Counted from the first letter of the stretch, positions 49,326 to 56,420 are shown. The stretch: 64,000 nt of DNA from Allopusillimonas sp048270225 (GCA_048270225.1 JBLWTG010000010.1:90943-154942); one strand, 5' to 3'. Notes: generated from the letters alone by a model not told the origin. Program-made: numbers and translations.

Positions 49326-49457
49326 GAGCACGAGGCATCCAAGGCCGTCGTCGGTGCGACGGGCTTTACATAGACATCGACCTTGTACTCCTTTTGCTGT
49401 AGCTCTTAGGTTTGTGTTAGATTGCACTTTCGATGTAACAGCGGGTGATTTGCAGGT

Positions 49458-50039
49458 ATGAGTCTGAATTCCACGTGCTGGATCATTGCAGGCCCCAATG
49501 GTGCAGGAAAAACAACCTTTGCGCTGGACTACCTCCCTGTGGTCGCCCAATGTCAGACGTTCATCAACGCCGATCTGATCGCTGCCGGGTTGTCGCCTCT
49601 GAACCCCGAGCGCGAGCAACTGGCAGCGTCCAAGCTGTATCTTGCGGAAATCGCCCGCTGCGAACGAACGCGCCAGGATTTCGCGTTTGAGACGACCTTG
49701 TCTGGGCGCGGCTACCTGCGGATGGTGGATCGCTTGATGCAAAGCGGCTGGCGTGTCGAGATGTCATACTTGGCCTTACCCAATGTGCAGCTGTCTCATG
49801 ACCGGGTGGCCGAGCGTGTCACTCACGGCGGCCACAGTATCCCGGCGCAGGCGATTGAACGACGTTTTGCCCGGAGCTTGCGCAACTTGTTTGAACTGTA
49901 TGCCCACCGGGTCAGCCTGACGCGCTGCTACCTGAACAGCTTGGATGACCCGGCTCTTGTGTTTACTCAGCAGGGGAATCGTGTTGAAATTTTTAATGAT
50001 GCCGTCTATCGGCACCTACGCAGTGAGGTGGGCCTATGA
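49458..50039 (+). CDS. Zeta-toxin-like AAA ATPase/kinase
   Basis: P-loop protein of 193 residues resembling zeta toxins, which phosphorylate UDP-N-acetylglucosamine in known cases. Walker A GPNGAGKTT (12-20), FINADLIAAGLSP and FETTLSGRGYLRMV are in place. It is short for a zeta toxin and lacks a visible epsilon antitoxin upstream. Its stop overlaps the ATG of the 63-residue gene (ATGA), a usual toxin-antitoxin arrangement but with toxin first. The toxic role is inferred, not shown. Confidence 0.75.
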   Translation: MSLNSTCWIIAGPNGAGKTTFALDYLPVVAQCQTFINADLIAAGLSPLNPEREQLAASKLYLAEIARCERTRQDFAFETTLSGRGYLRMVDRLMQSGWRVEMSYLALPNVQLSHDRVAERVTHGGHSIPAQAIERRFARSLRNLFELYAHRVSLTRCYLNSLDDPALVFTQQGNRVEIFNDAVYRHLRSEVGL

Positions 50040-50227
50040 CTCCCCAATATGACGAAGACACGCGCAAGGCACTGGAAAGCCTACGTAATTCCGTGGCCAA
50101 GGCACTGGATCGCAAGCGCCGCCTAGGCCAGTACGCCGTGGTGTGGAAGGATGGTAAATCCGTTTACATTGGGCCGAATCCGCCTGATTCGAAGGAAGCG
50201 ACACGTAGCGAACCAGCACTGCGCTGA
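50036..50227 (+). CDS. Small partner protein of the zeta-like ATPase (candidate antitoxin)
   Basis: A 63-residue basic protein (helical RKALESLRNSVAKALDRKRRLG, then QYAVVWKDGKSVYIGP). It overlaps the ATPase stop by 4 bp and is very likely translated with it. From memory, similar small proteins follow zeta-like ATPases in other proteobacteria, so the pair is probably a unit. A charged N-terminal helix and a short beta segment suit an antitoxin or regulator; no DNA-binding motif is certain. Function unproven. Confidence 0.6.
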   Translation: MTPQYDEDTRKALESLRNSVAKALDRKRRLGQYAVVWKDGKSVYIGPNPPDSKEATRSEPALR

Positions 50228-50354
50228 ACGGATGTTCTGGCATTCGTGGGCACGTCATGAGTACGAACAAGGAGAAACGACAACCAAACCGGGAGTAACA
50301 TTCCCTTATGAGGCAACACGTCCGGCCAAGATAGTTGACGTTGAACACCGTGCG

Positions 50355-50413
50355 TTGAAGCAGGCGTCAATACCATGATCGGATGGATGATTTCCAGGCA
50401 ATGGTATCCGGAG
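50355..50413. repeat. Hairpin element, copy 2 (downstream of zeta module)
   Basis: Arms ATACCAT (50370-50376) and ATGGTAT (50401-50407), with flanks alignable to copy 1 at 49272-49330. With copy 1 it brackets the zeta/63-residue pair, about 1.1 kb apart and in the same orientation. Confidence 0.45.
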
Positions 50414-50464
50414 AGCTCCCGCACATCGACTGTCTCTGGGGATTGTTCAGTTTGTCTTTCTCAT

Positions 50465-50491
50465 AAAAAGATCACCTAAGGTGATCTTTTT
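50465..50491. promoter_or_regulatory. 27-bp perfect palindrome upstream of abiEi
   Basis: Two 13-bp arms (AAAAAGATCACCT and AGGTGATCTTTTT) around a central A, ending in a T-run, 59 bp before the abiEi ATG. AbiEi antitoxins of the family bind inverted repeats in their own promoter, so an operator is possible. The T-tract also allows an intrinsic terminator for the upstream pair; both uses may coexist. Confidence 0.55.
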
Positions 50492-50550
50492 TGCCTTTTA
50501 TGAATCCTTTCCACTTGGCAAAAGTTCATAAAAATTGTATTTTAATCACT

Positions 50551-51372
50551 ATGAGTGATCAAAACAAAAGAAAGCTGAACTTTCTGCTAGCCGAGTTGAG
50601 TGACACGCGACTGATATCGAGTCACTGGTTGCGGGTACATGGCTACTCCAACAGCCTCGTCGCACGTTATGTGAGCAGCGGCTGGTTGATGTCGCCTGCC
50701 CGTGGTGTCTACATGCGAAACGGCGGTCATCTGCAGTGGGAGGGCGTTGTACGCAGCCTGCAGATCGGGGAGGGAGTGTCGCTACACGTCGGCGGTCGCT
50801 TCGCATTGACCCTGGAGGGGCACGAGCACTACCTGCGCCTCGGGGATGCAGGAGCAATCACCCTGTATGGGCCCGCGCGACCACCGGGTTGGCTCGGCAA
50901 ACTGTCGTTGGAGCAGCGTTTCGAGTTCGTGGGAAGAGGGGGATTCGATCTGCTTCCTTTGACGTTCACAGCAGAGATGCAGGATGGTATGTTGTCCGAG
51001 TATGGACTGGCTTGGCATCAGATCGCGCCGAGTACTGCTGCCCTGGTATGCTCCACACCCGAGCGGGCCATACTGGAGTTGTGTGATAGCGTTGCGGATG
51101 CAACGTTGGTCTACGAGGTAGATGCGTTGATGCAAGCCATGACCACGCTGCGTCCGCAGCGGATCGGCCAGATGTTGCGTCATTGTCGAAGCATCAAGGC
51201 CAAACGGTTGTTTCTGGCGTTGGCTGAACGCCATCGTCATGCGTGGCTTCCACACGTGTCTTTGGATGGTGTTGATCTGGGGCGGGGCAAGAGAGCGCTG
51301 GTGCCTGGCGGGCGCTTGCATCCCACTTACCAGATAACCTTGCCGGGAGATCTTGATGAGCACCTCGCTTGA
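50551..51372 (+). CDS. AbiEi-family antitoxin / transcriptional regulator
   Basis: Antitoxin of a type IV AbiE module: the family represses its own operon and counteracts AbiEii without binding it. The 273-residue protein has an N-terminal winged-helix region (LLAELSDTRLISSHWLRVHGYSNSLVARYVSSGWL) and a C-terminal AbiEi domain (STPERAILELCDSV). Start at ATG 50551; no Shine-Dalgarno is clear, so a leaderless or short-leader transcript is possible. Overlaps the toxin gene by 17 bp. Confidence 0.85.
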   Translation: MSDQNKRKLNFLLAELSDTRLISSHWLRVHGYSNSLVARYVSSGWLMSPARGVYMRNGGHLQWEGVVRSLQIGEGVSLHVGGRFALTLEGHEHYLRLGDAGAITLYGPARPPGWLGKLSLEQRFEFVGRGGFDLLPLTFTAEMQDGMLSEYGLAWHQIAPSTAALVCSTPERAILELCDSVADATLVYEVDALMQAMTTLRPQRIGQMLRHCRSIKAKRLFLALAERHRHAWLPHVSLDGVDLGRGKRALVPGGRLHPTYQITLPGDLDEHLA

Positions 51373-52303
51373 TCATTGGGATCGCCGTTATACCGACCGT
51401 GTACGGCTGTTGGTTGATATTTTGCCGGTACTTGGCCAAGAGCCGCGTTTCGCGCTCAAGGGCGGCACGGCAATCAATCTGTTCGAGCACGATTTGCCTC
51501 GCTTGTCGGTGGATATTGATTTGGCGTGGTTGCCGGTGCATGACTATGCCGAAGACGCAAGGCTGATCGCGGAAGCTCTTGAACGCTTGGCCGATATACT
51601 GCGCGCCAGGCCACTGCAGCTTCAAGTGCAGTTATCGGCAGGCGACGGCGCAGGCGTTACGCGACTAGTGGCCAGCCGCGGTCGTGCCCGAGTGCAGATC
51701 GAGACGACGCCGGTAATGCGCGGCACGGTGCATCCGGCGCGGAATATGGTGGTTCGTCCGAGGGTTGAAGAGGTGTTTGGTTTTGCCTCGGTGCAAGTGT
51801 TGAGCTTTGCCGATCTCTATGCAGGTAAGCTGGCAGCCGCATTGTCAAGACAGCATCCTCGTGATCTTTTTGATGTTGGCTTGTTGCTGGAAGACGAGCG
51901 GACAGATCAGGTGCTCTGGCAGACATTTCTCGTCTACCTGACCTGCAGCCCTAAACCTGCGTGGGAAATGCTGGTGCCTCGCGTGCCTGCAGATTTCGCG
52001 GCCACATTCGAAGCGCATTTCAAAGGTATGACGGCTGAGCCTGTCGAAGTCCAAGCCTTGCTGGATGTTCACGAGCGCCTGGTGGCGCGTGTGGCCGAGT
52101 GGCTGGATGAGTCATCGTGTACGTTTCTGAGGTCCGTGCAGAACGAGCAGCCGGACTTCGCTCTGATCGGGCTTGCGCATGCTGCGGAATTGCCGGGGGT
52201 GCGGCGCAAGCTGCATAACTTGGCGAAGCGCACCGATGCCAAGCGAGAGACGGATCGAGGTTTGTTGGAAGAAACTCTGGAGCGGATCGTCAGGACCAGA
52301 TGA
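51356..52303 (+). CDS. AbiEii/AbiGii-family nucleotidyltransferase toxin
   Basis: Nucleotidyltransferase toxin of the AbiE phage-defence system. The 315-residue protein has the NTase motif: KGGTAINLF (35-43) then SVDIDL with D53 and D55, and downstream the family segment FADLYAGKLAAALSRQHPRDLFDVGLL. GGGAGATCTTG precedes the ATG at 51356, which overlaps the antitoxin end. Full length and apparently intact, so this module may be active. GC content looks close to its surroundings. Confidence 0.87.
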   Translation: MSTSLDHWDRRYTDRVRLLVDILPVLGQEPRFALKGGTAINLFEHDLPRLSVDIDLAWLPVHDYAEDARLIAEALERLADILRARPLQLQVQLSAGDGAGVTRLVASRGRARVQIETTPVMRGTVHPARNMVVRPRVEEVFGFASVQVLSFADLYAGKLAAALSRQHPRDLFDVGLLLEDERTDQVLWQTFLVYLTCSPKPAWEMLVPRVPADFAATFEAHFKGMTAEPVEVQALLDVHERLVARVAEWLDESSCTFLRSVQNEQPDFALIGLAHAAELPGVRRKLHNLAKRTDAKRETDRGLLEETLERIVRTR

Positions 52304-52409
52304 GAGGCGCGTCCAACGGCCAGCGGGATATGGTATTTTTCTTGGTGTTAGGGAGATTGGTTTTTACAAAATATGGATTTAAAAGAAATTTGTTATTCCA
52401 TTGGTAATA

Positions 52410-52421
52410 GAGTGGGAGTGA
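52410..52421 (+). repeat. Candidate att site (right copy of guaA end)
   Basis: GAGTGGGAGTGA, identical to the guaA terminus at 49158-49169. The AT-rich flank before it (TGGTTTTTAC ... ATTTAAAAG ... AAATTTG) loosely resembles the sequence after guaA (TGGTTTTTAAATT ... TTTAATTTG), as would arm or core sites of one element. Confidence 0.65.
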
Positions 52422-52467
52422 TCCCGCGCCTGGCACGGTCAGGCACCTGATGGCTTAAAAGGCCGCT

Positions 52468-52548
52468 AAGCCCGCGTAGTGAACTGCACCCCAGAAGTTG
52501 GACATCAATCCAACCTTTGGGGTGCAGTTCAGTAGTTGCGGGCTTTTT
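52468..52548 (+). terminator. Intrinsic terminator interrupted in its loop by an insertion
   Basis: Half-stems AAGCCCGC (52468-52475) and GCGGGCTT (52538-52545) followed by TTTTT. Removing the insertion and one GTAG copy leaves an 8-bp stem with loop GTAGTT, a textbook rho-independent terminator. Confidence 0.6.
52480..52531. mobile_element. Miniature IS3-like element (MITE or internal deletion)
   Basis: Inverted 22-bp ends beginning TGAACTGCACCCCA (52480-52501 and 52510-52531, 20 of 22 matching) are separated by only 8 bp. They resemble IS3-family termini. GTAG immediately flanks both sides (52476-52479 and 52532-52535), a 4-bp target duplication. No transposase remains. It forms a long hairpin and could itself act in termination. 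Confidence 0.6.
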
Positions 52549-52691
52549 GTGATTTCGTCTGGCGTTGTCTGGCAACAAGCGCCAAGAAAAGAAAGGATAA
52601 ACCAGCGAAAGAGGCGGGGTCGGTAGTCCTCGATCTGCTTGAATGCAGTTTGTATAATTGATGTCACAGCAATCAATAGCAGGTTGCAAAC

Positions 52692-52940
52692 ATGAGAGCA
52701 GTAACGATCAGGAATGTGCCGGAAGAGGTGCATCGTGCCATCCGGGTTAGGGCAGCGCAGAACGGCCGTACCTTGCAAGCCGAGATGTGCGAAATATTGG
52801 CTATCGCTGTGAAACCGGAAGGCAGGGTAAAGCTGGGTGACTTATTGGCAGGCATCGGAGGCAAGGTGAAATTGACCGACGAAGAAATGGCGGTTTTTGA
52901 ACGTGACTATTCACCTGCCCGCGCAGCGAGTTTTGAATGA
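52692..52940 (+). CDS. FitA/VapB-like ribbon-helix-helix antitoxin
   Basis: An 82-residue protein with an N-terminal RHH DNA-binding motif (MRAVTIRNVPEEVHRAIRVRAA) and a tail (FERDYSPARAASFE) of the type that neutralises PIN toxins in FitAB/VapBC systems. The toxin gene begins at the overlapping ATG 52937 but is broken, so this is an orphan antitoxin. Confidence 0.8.
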   Translation: MRAVTIRNVPEEVHRAIRVRAAQNGRTLQAEMCEILAIAVKPEGRVKLGDLLAGIGGKVKLTDEEMAVFERDYSPARAASFE

Positions 52941-53002
52941 TCTTGCTGGATACGAACGTTATATCGGAGCTGTTTCCCGCCGTTGTATGCCTGATCCCGT
53001 GA
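52937..53002 (+). pseudogene. Truncated FitB/VapC PIN-domain toxin
   Basis: Begins MILLDTNVISELFP, the unmistakable PIN-toxin start with its first acidic active-site residue (DTN), overlapping the antitoxin stop (ATGA), but ends at TGA after 21 codons. Downstream bases to about 53090 show only weak, frame-scattered resemblance to the rest of a PIN domain. Intact relatives have about 130-140 residues. Confidence 0.7.
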
Positions 53003-53094
53003 ACATCTACATGGACTCCATCTTCTTCGTTGGCTACGCTATGCGACACGGGCGCAGGCACGGCTTGATGCCGTCGGGTGGATAGCTTCCCCGC

Positions 53095-54060
53095 TCACTG
53101 CGGATTCTTGTCGCTAGGAGCCTGCTGCATCGACGGTAATGGAGGTCGGGATACCACAGGCGCGTGCTGCGCCATCAACTCAACGATCCAGTCGATGAAC
53201 ACACGCAGCTTTGCGCTGACATGTCGGTTCTTGGGAAAGGCGACGTGCAGCGGCATCAGATCAAGCTGCCAATCCGTAAACAATGGAATCAGTTCACCTC
53301 GCGCCACGTACGCCTGGGCCATGTAGGACGGCAGCCAGAGGGCACCGATTCCTGCGAGGCCTGCCGCTAGATAGGCATTGCCATCGTCGACCACCAGGGC
53401 GGGCCGACCTTGCACGTCAATGCTCTCGCCGTCGCGACGTATGGTGCACGGAAATACGCGCCGGGTGCCCGACCATGACAAGCCCACGATACAGTGATGT
53501 GGCAGTTCCAACTCGCTAGGATGGTCGGGGTGGCCCGCCCGTGCGAGATAACTCGGCGCGGCATACACCGCCAGCGGCAAATCCGCCGCATGCCGTGCCA
53601 CCAGCGATAGATTGGTAATCTCACCTCCGCGTACGACGCAATCCACGTTCTCGTCAATCAAGTCCACGACACGATCGCTGACGCCAAGATGCAACTGAAT
53701 CTTAGGATACATGGCGTAAAAGGCCGGCAACGCCGGCACTAGAATCATGCTGGCAAACGGACTGGGTACATCTACCCGCAGTCTGCCTCGGGGCGACGCT
53801 AGGGCGTAGGACAGACTGGTTTCGGCATCGTCCATATCTGCCAATAAGCGCAACACCCGTTCGTAATAAGCCACGCCGTCAGGGGTTACGCTGACCTTGC
53901 GTGTCGTGCGGTTCAGCAACCTGACGCGCAGACGCGCCTCCAGGTTTTGCACCAGTTGCGTCACGGTCGTCTTGCTCAGGTGCAGGGTTTCCGCCGCCTT
54001 GGTGAAACTGCCCGTTTCTACCACTCGGACAAAGGCCTGCATGGCATCGAAACGGTCCAT
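53095..54060 (-). CDS. LysR-family transcriptional regulator
   Basis: A 321-residue regulator with an N-terminal winged HTH (MDRFDAMQAFVRVVETGSFTKAAETLHLSKTTV, residues 1-60 read in parts) and a C-terminal ligand-binding domain typical of the DsdC/AaeR-like subgroup. The last 15 or so residues are proline/serine-rich (VVSRPPLPSMQQAPS), perhaps altered. It is divergent from the RidA gene, the usual LysR-target arrangement. Confidence 0.88.
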   Translation of the reverse strand: MDRFDAMQAFVRVVETGSFTKAAETLHLSKTTVTQLVQNLEARLRVRLLNRTTRKVSVTPDGVAYYERVLRLLADMDDAETSLSYALASPRGRLRVDVPSPFASMILVPALPAFYAMYPKIQLHLGVSDRVVDLIDENVDCVVRGGEITNLSLVARHAADLPLAVYAAPSYLARAGHPDHPSELELPHHCIVGLSWSGTRRVFPCTIRRDGESIDVQGRPALVVDDGNAYLAAGLAGIGALWLPSYMAQAYVARGELIPLFTDWQLDLMPLHVAFPKNRHVSAKLRVFIDWIVELMAQHAPVVSRPPLPSMQQAPSDKNPQ

Positions 54061-54207
54061 CTACGCTCCCCCGACTCGGGTATTGTTTGGATTTCACAAA
54101 TAGTGTTGTGTGTGGTAGCCAGTTTATCAGTTAAGCGCTCGTCATTAGAATGATTCCTCACCATACATCCGGCGGGCATCGGCCCAATAAATGAAGGAGT
54201 CAATTCA

Positions 54208-54597
54208 ATGACAACACGCAACGTTGTTTTTCCATCCGGACGCCAGGCGCTTTACGAACGAAATCGCTACTCGCCTGCAATCCAATCCAATGGTTTTCTA
54301 TTTGTTTCTGGCCAAGTCGGTAGCCTGGAAGACGGTTCGCCAGAACAAGGGCTGAAAGAACAGGTACGACTGGCTTTTGAAAACCTGAACTCCATCCTGG
54401 AGGCCGCCGGCTGCAGTTTCAACGACGTGGTCGACGTCACGGTTTTCATGGTCGACCCACAATCGACGTTCGAAGAAATCTGGCAAGTGGTGCCTGAGTA
54501 TTGGGGCGAAGCGCCTCATCCGACCTTGACCGCCGTGGGTGTCACTTGGCTGTATGGATTTGATTTCGAAATCAAGGTAATAGCCAAATTGCCGTAG
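54208..54597 (+). CDS. RidA/YjgF family enamine/imine deaminase
   Basis: Small trimeric protein (129 residues) that hydrolyses reactive enamine/imine intermediates. The core pattern is present: SPAIQSNGFLFVSGQVG, EQVRLAFENLNSILEAAGCSFNDVVDVTVFMVD and HPTLTAVGVTWLYG. The conserved catalytic arginine of canonical RidA is not evident in its usual C-terminal place, where this protein has TAVGVTWL, so it may belong to another Rid subgroup. Divergent from the LysR gene, a likely regulator. Confidence 0.82.
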   Translation: MTTRNVVFPSGRQALYERNRYSPAIQSNGFLFVSGQVGSLEDGSPEQGLKEQVRLAFENLNSILEAAGCSFNDVVDVTVFMVDPQSTFEEIWQVVPEYWGEAPHPTLTAVGVTWLYGFDFEIKVIAKLP

Positions 54598-54691
54598 AAA
54601 GATCACAGCGACCACAGCAATATTTCCTTTGCGGCGGAAACGGCCGCCGCCTGAACATCGCTTGGCTCAGCAGGGGCTGACAGCACGTGCG

Positions 54692-54861
54692 TTAAGACAC
54701 CAACGCCTTGGTGGTCTGAACTGATCCTTGCCGAAGCAAGATTGCCAGATAAAGATCGACGTCAACGGGCGGGTTCTTGAGTTGTGCCTGCTGACGTCGC
54801 GCAGCGGCGCATGGTAGAGAACTCAGGCATCGAAGATGGCAGTGAAGGAGGAATGCCTCAT
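54692..54861 (-). pseudogene. Decayed PIN-domain toxin partner
   Basis: Starts MRHSSFTAIFDA at an ATG overlapping the antitoxin stop (ATGA). A TGA then replaces the expected Cys codon of a DACVLY motif, and VLYHAPLRD continues in the same frame. About 100 codons are missing, and the true C-terminus (QLKNPPVDVDLYLAILLRQG) follows in another frame to 54692. So it has a nonsense change plus internal deletion. Confidence 0.65.
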
Positions 54862-55325
54862 TCGTAGCCCATGCCTGATTCCTGAGCCTGGCGGGCGAGA
54901 TCGGCCATGGCTTCTTCGCTAGCGTGGTCGCATGCATCTTTGTACTGCATTATGTCCGTGAACCGCACACGGCGGTGTTTCCCCGTTCGATGGAACGGCA
55001 GTACTCTATTCTCCAATAGCTTGACTAGATGAGAGCGAGAGACGTTGAGCATGTCTGCAGTCTCCTGGGTCGTCAATTCTGGGTGGACGGGACCGACTTT
55101 TACGGCATTGCCGTCGGCTAACTCAGCCAGGATATCGACGAGCAGACGCAGCGCGGAGGTGGGCAACTCCACTTGGTGGGCTTGGTTCTGGTCATCAAAT
55201 ATCTGGATGTGTTGCGTTTCGAAGCGCGTTGCCAAGTAGGCCGCCAAAGCGCGTTGAGCTTGCACGGCTGCTTGAATTTCCCGTTCGGCGGGCGGCGTCA
55301 TCTTGGTTTGGGTGGTGTTGGTCAT
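54858..55325 (-). CDS. HTH (excisionase/MerR-like) antitoxin of a PIN toxin pair
   Basis: A 155-residue protein with a helical N-terminus and an excisionase-type DNA-binding domain near 85-135 (LTTQETADMLNVSRSHLVKLLENRVLPFHRTGKHRRV). Such proteins pair with PIN toxins encoded immediately downstream. Here the partner gene overlaps the stop but is broken. The antitoxin itself looks full length. Confidence 0.75.
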   Translation of the reverse strand: MTNTTQTKMTPPAEREIQAAVQAQRALAAYLATRFETQHIQIFDDQNQAHQVELPTSALRLLVDILAELADGNAVKVGPVHPELTTQETADMLNVSRSHLVKLLENRVLPFHRTGKHRRVRFTDIMQYKDACDHASEEAMADLARQAQESGMGYE

Positions 55326-55733
55326 GGCTAATTTCTAGGCTGTACAGCAATCTCAGAACTTATAATATTCGAAATAAGCGAAATAGAACGCAGCAGCGGC
55401 TGAGCCGGACTGTTATGAACTAGTCGTGTGAGTTCCTTCTGCTAGGCTAGGCTCGGTTCAGGCCTCCATGGAACTACCGTCTTGAAACCTCGTGCCACCC
55501 TTTACAAGGTCACCGATCGCGATGGCTTGTACGCCGTTGTTTCGCCGAAAAGGTACTATTACCTTCCGGTATGACTGTTTCTTCTTCGAGAGGCGTCCTG
55601 ATGCGTGAGGCGCAATGCCGACTGACGCCTGGACAAGTTCATCGAACCTGTCCTGTCACGACATGGCGATGCCATGAGTAGCCCAGGGGACAGGCGAGCG
55701 GTGAAAGGCCGGTCCAGGACCGGCCGGGTGCTA
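55326..55733. other. Gene-free stretch with integrase remnant
   Basis: These 408 bases have no intact gene. They include the probable promoter of the HTH antitoxin (AT-rich 55355-55385) and an integrase fragment (55482-55606). From 55607 to 55733 I recognise nothing. Confidence 0.5.
55482..55606 (+). pseudogene. Tyrosine integrase N-terminal fragment, frameshifted
   Basis: Reads LKPRATLYKVTDRDGLYAVV, then SPK; skipping one base in the A-run at 55548-55551 restores GTITFRYDCFFFERR. This is the arm-binding domain (DUF4102 type) of phage/island integrases (usual form: DGLYxxV.P.G...FRYDYR.NGRRE). The rest of the roughly 400-residue protein is absent. Confidence 0.7.
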
Positions 55734-56420
55734 TTACTTGTTCCCGTCAAACTGCTTGAGCAGCAGTTCCGCGGCCGGAGCCGAGGATGCCGGGTTCTGG
55801 CCCGTAATCAGCAGGCCATCGCTCACGACATAGGGCCCCCAGTCGTCGCCGCGCGAGAAGTTGCCGCCTCTGGCCTTGAGCTCATCTTCGACCAGGAAGG
55901 GCACTACATCGGTAAGTTCTACCGCCGCTTCTTCGGTGTTGGTAAAGCCGGTGACGTTCTTTCCTTCGACCAGCGGGCGCCCGTCGGGTTGCTTGACGTG
56001 GCGCAGTACACCCGGCGCGTGGCAGACCAAGGCGACCGGCTTGCGCGCAGCGAGGAAGGATTCGATAAGCGCGATCGAGTGCTTGTCCTCGGCCAGGTCC
56101 CACAGTGGGCCGTGGCCGCCCGGATAGAATACTGTGTCGAAGTCAGCCTGATTTACGCTGTCCAGGCGCACGGTCGCAGCCAGTTGCGCGGTCGCCTCCG
56201 TATCAGCTTCGAACCGGCGGGTGTCGTCGGTCTGGGATGCAGGCTCGTTGCTCTTGGGATCGAGTGGCGGCTGGCCGCCTTTGGGTGAGGCCAGTACGAC
56301 CTGTGCCCCGGCGTCTTTGAATGCGTAGTAGGGAGCGGCCAACTCTTCGAGCCAGAAGCCGGTCTTGCGGCCGGTGTTGCCGAGCTGGTCGTGCGAGGTC
56401 AGAACCATCAGAACTTTCAT
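55734..56420 (-). CDS. DJ-1/PfpI family protein (type 1 glutamine amidotransferase-like)
   Basis: A 228-residue cytoplasmic protein of the Hsp31/DJ-1 group. It opens MKVLMVLTSHDQLGNTGRKTG, has YPGGHGPLWDL and the nucleophile cysteine in LVCHAPGVLRHV. Members act as glyoxalases, deglycases or chaperones; which is unknown here. It ends the accessory region and is divergent from ku. Confidence 0.87.
   Translation of the reverse strand: MKVLMVLTSHDQLGNTGRKTGFWLEELAAPYYAFKDAGAQVVLASPKGGQPPLDPKSNEPASQTDDTRRFEADTEATAQLAATVRLDSVNQADFDTVFYPGGHGPLWDLAEDKHSIALIESFLAARKPVALVCHAPGVLRHVKQPDGRPLVEGKNVTGFTNTEEAAVELTDVVPFLVEDELKARGGNFSRGDDWGPYVVSDGLLITGQNPASSAPAAELLLKQFDGNK

Larger units (their letters stand above)
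50228..50550. other. Gene-free stretch with repeated hairpin and palindrome
   Basis: No convincing gene is seen in these 323 bases. They contain the second copy of the hairpin element (about 50355-50413), the 27-bp palindrome at 50465-50491 and an AT-rich promoter-like tract (TTGTAT ... TTTAAT) immediately before abiEi. Confidence 0.5.
52304..52691. other. Gene-free stretch with att copy, terminator and mini-IS
   Basis: These 388 bases contain no gene. They carry the right att copy (52410-52421), an intrinsic terminator split by a miniature IS-like insertion (52468-52548), and a TATAAT (52653-52658) likely serving the RHH antitoxin gene. Confidence 0.6.

Noticed and set aside
50260..50310. 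Short frames between the zeta pair and abiEi
   Set aside because: The longest plausible one is about 13 codons with no homology; treated as non-coding.
55359..55378. Inverted CTTAT/ATAAG around a TTCGAA near the HTH antitoxin promoter
   Set aside because: The outer arms and TTCGAA do not share a centre, so it is not a coherent operator.
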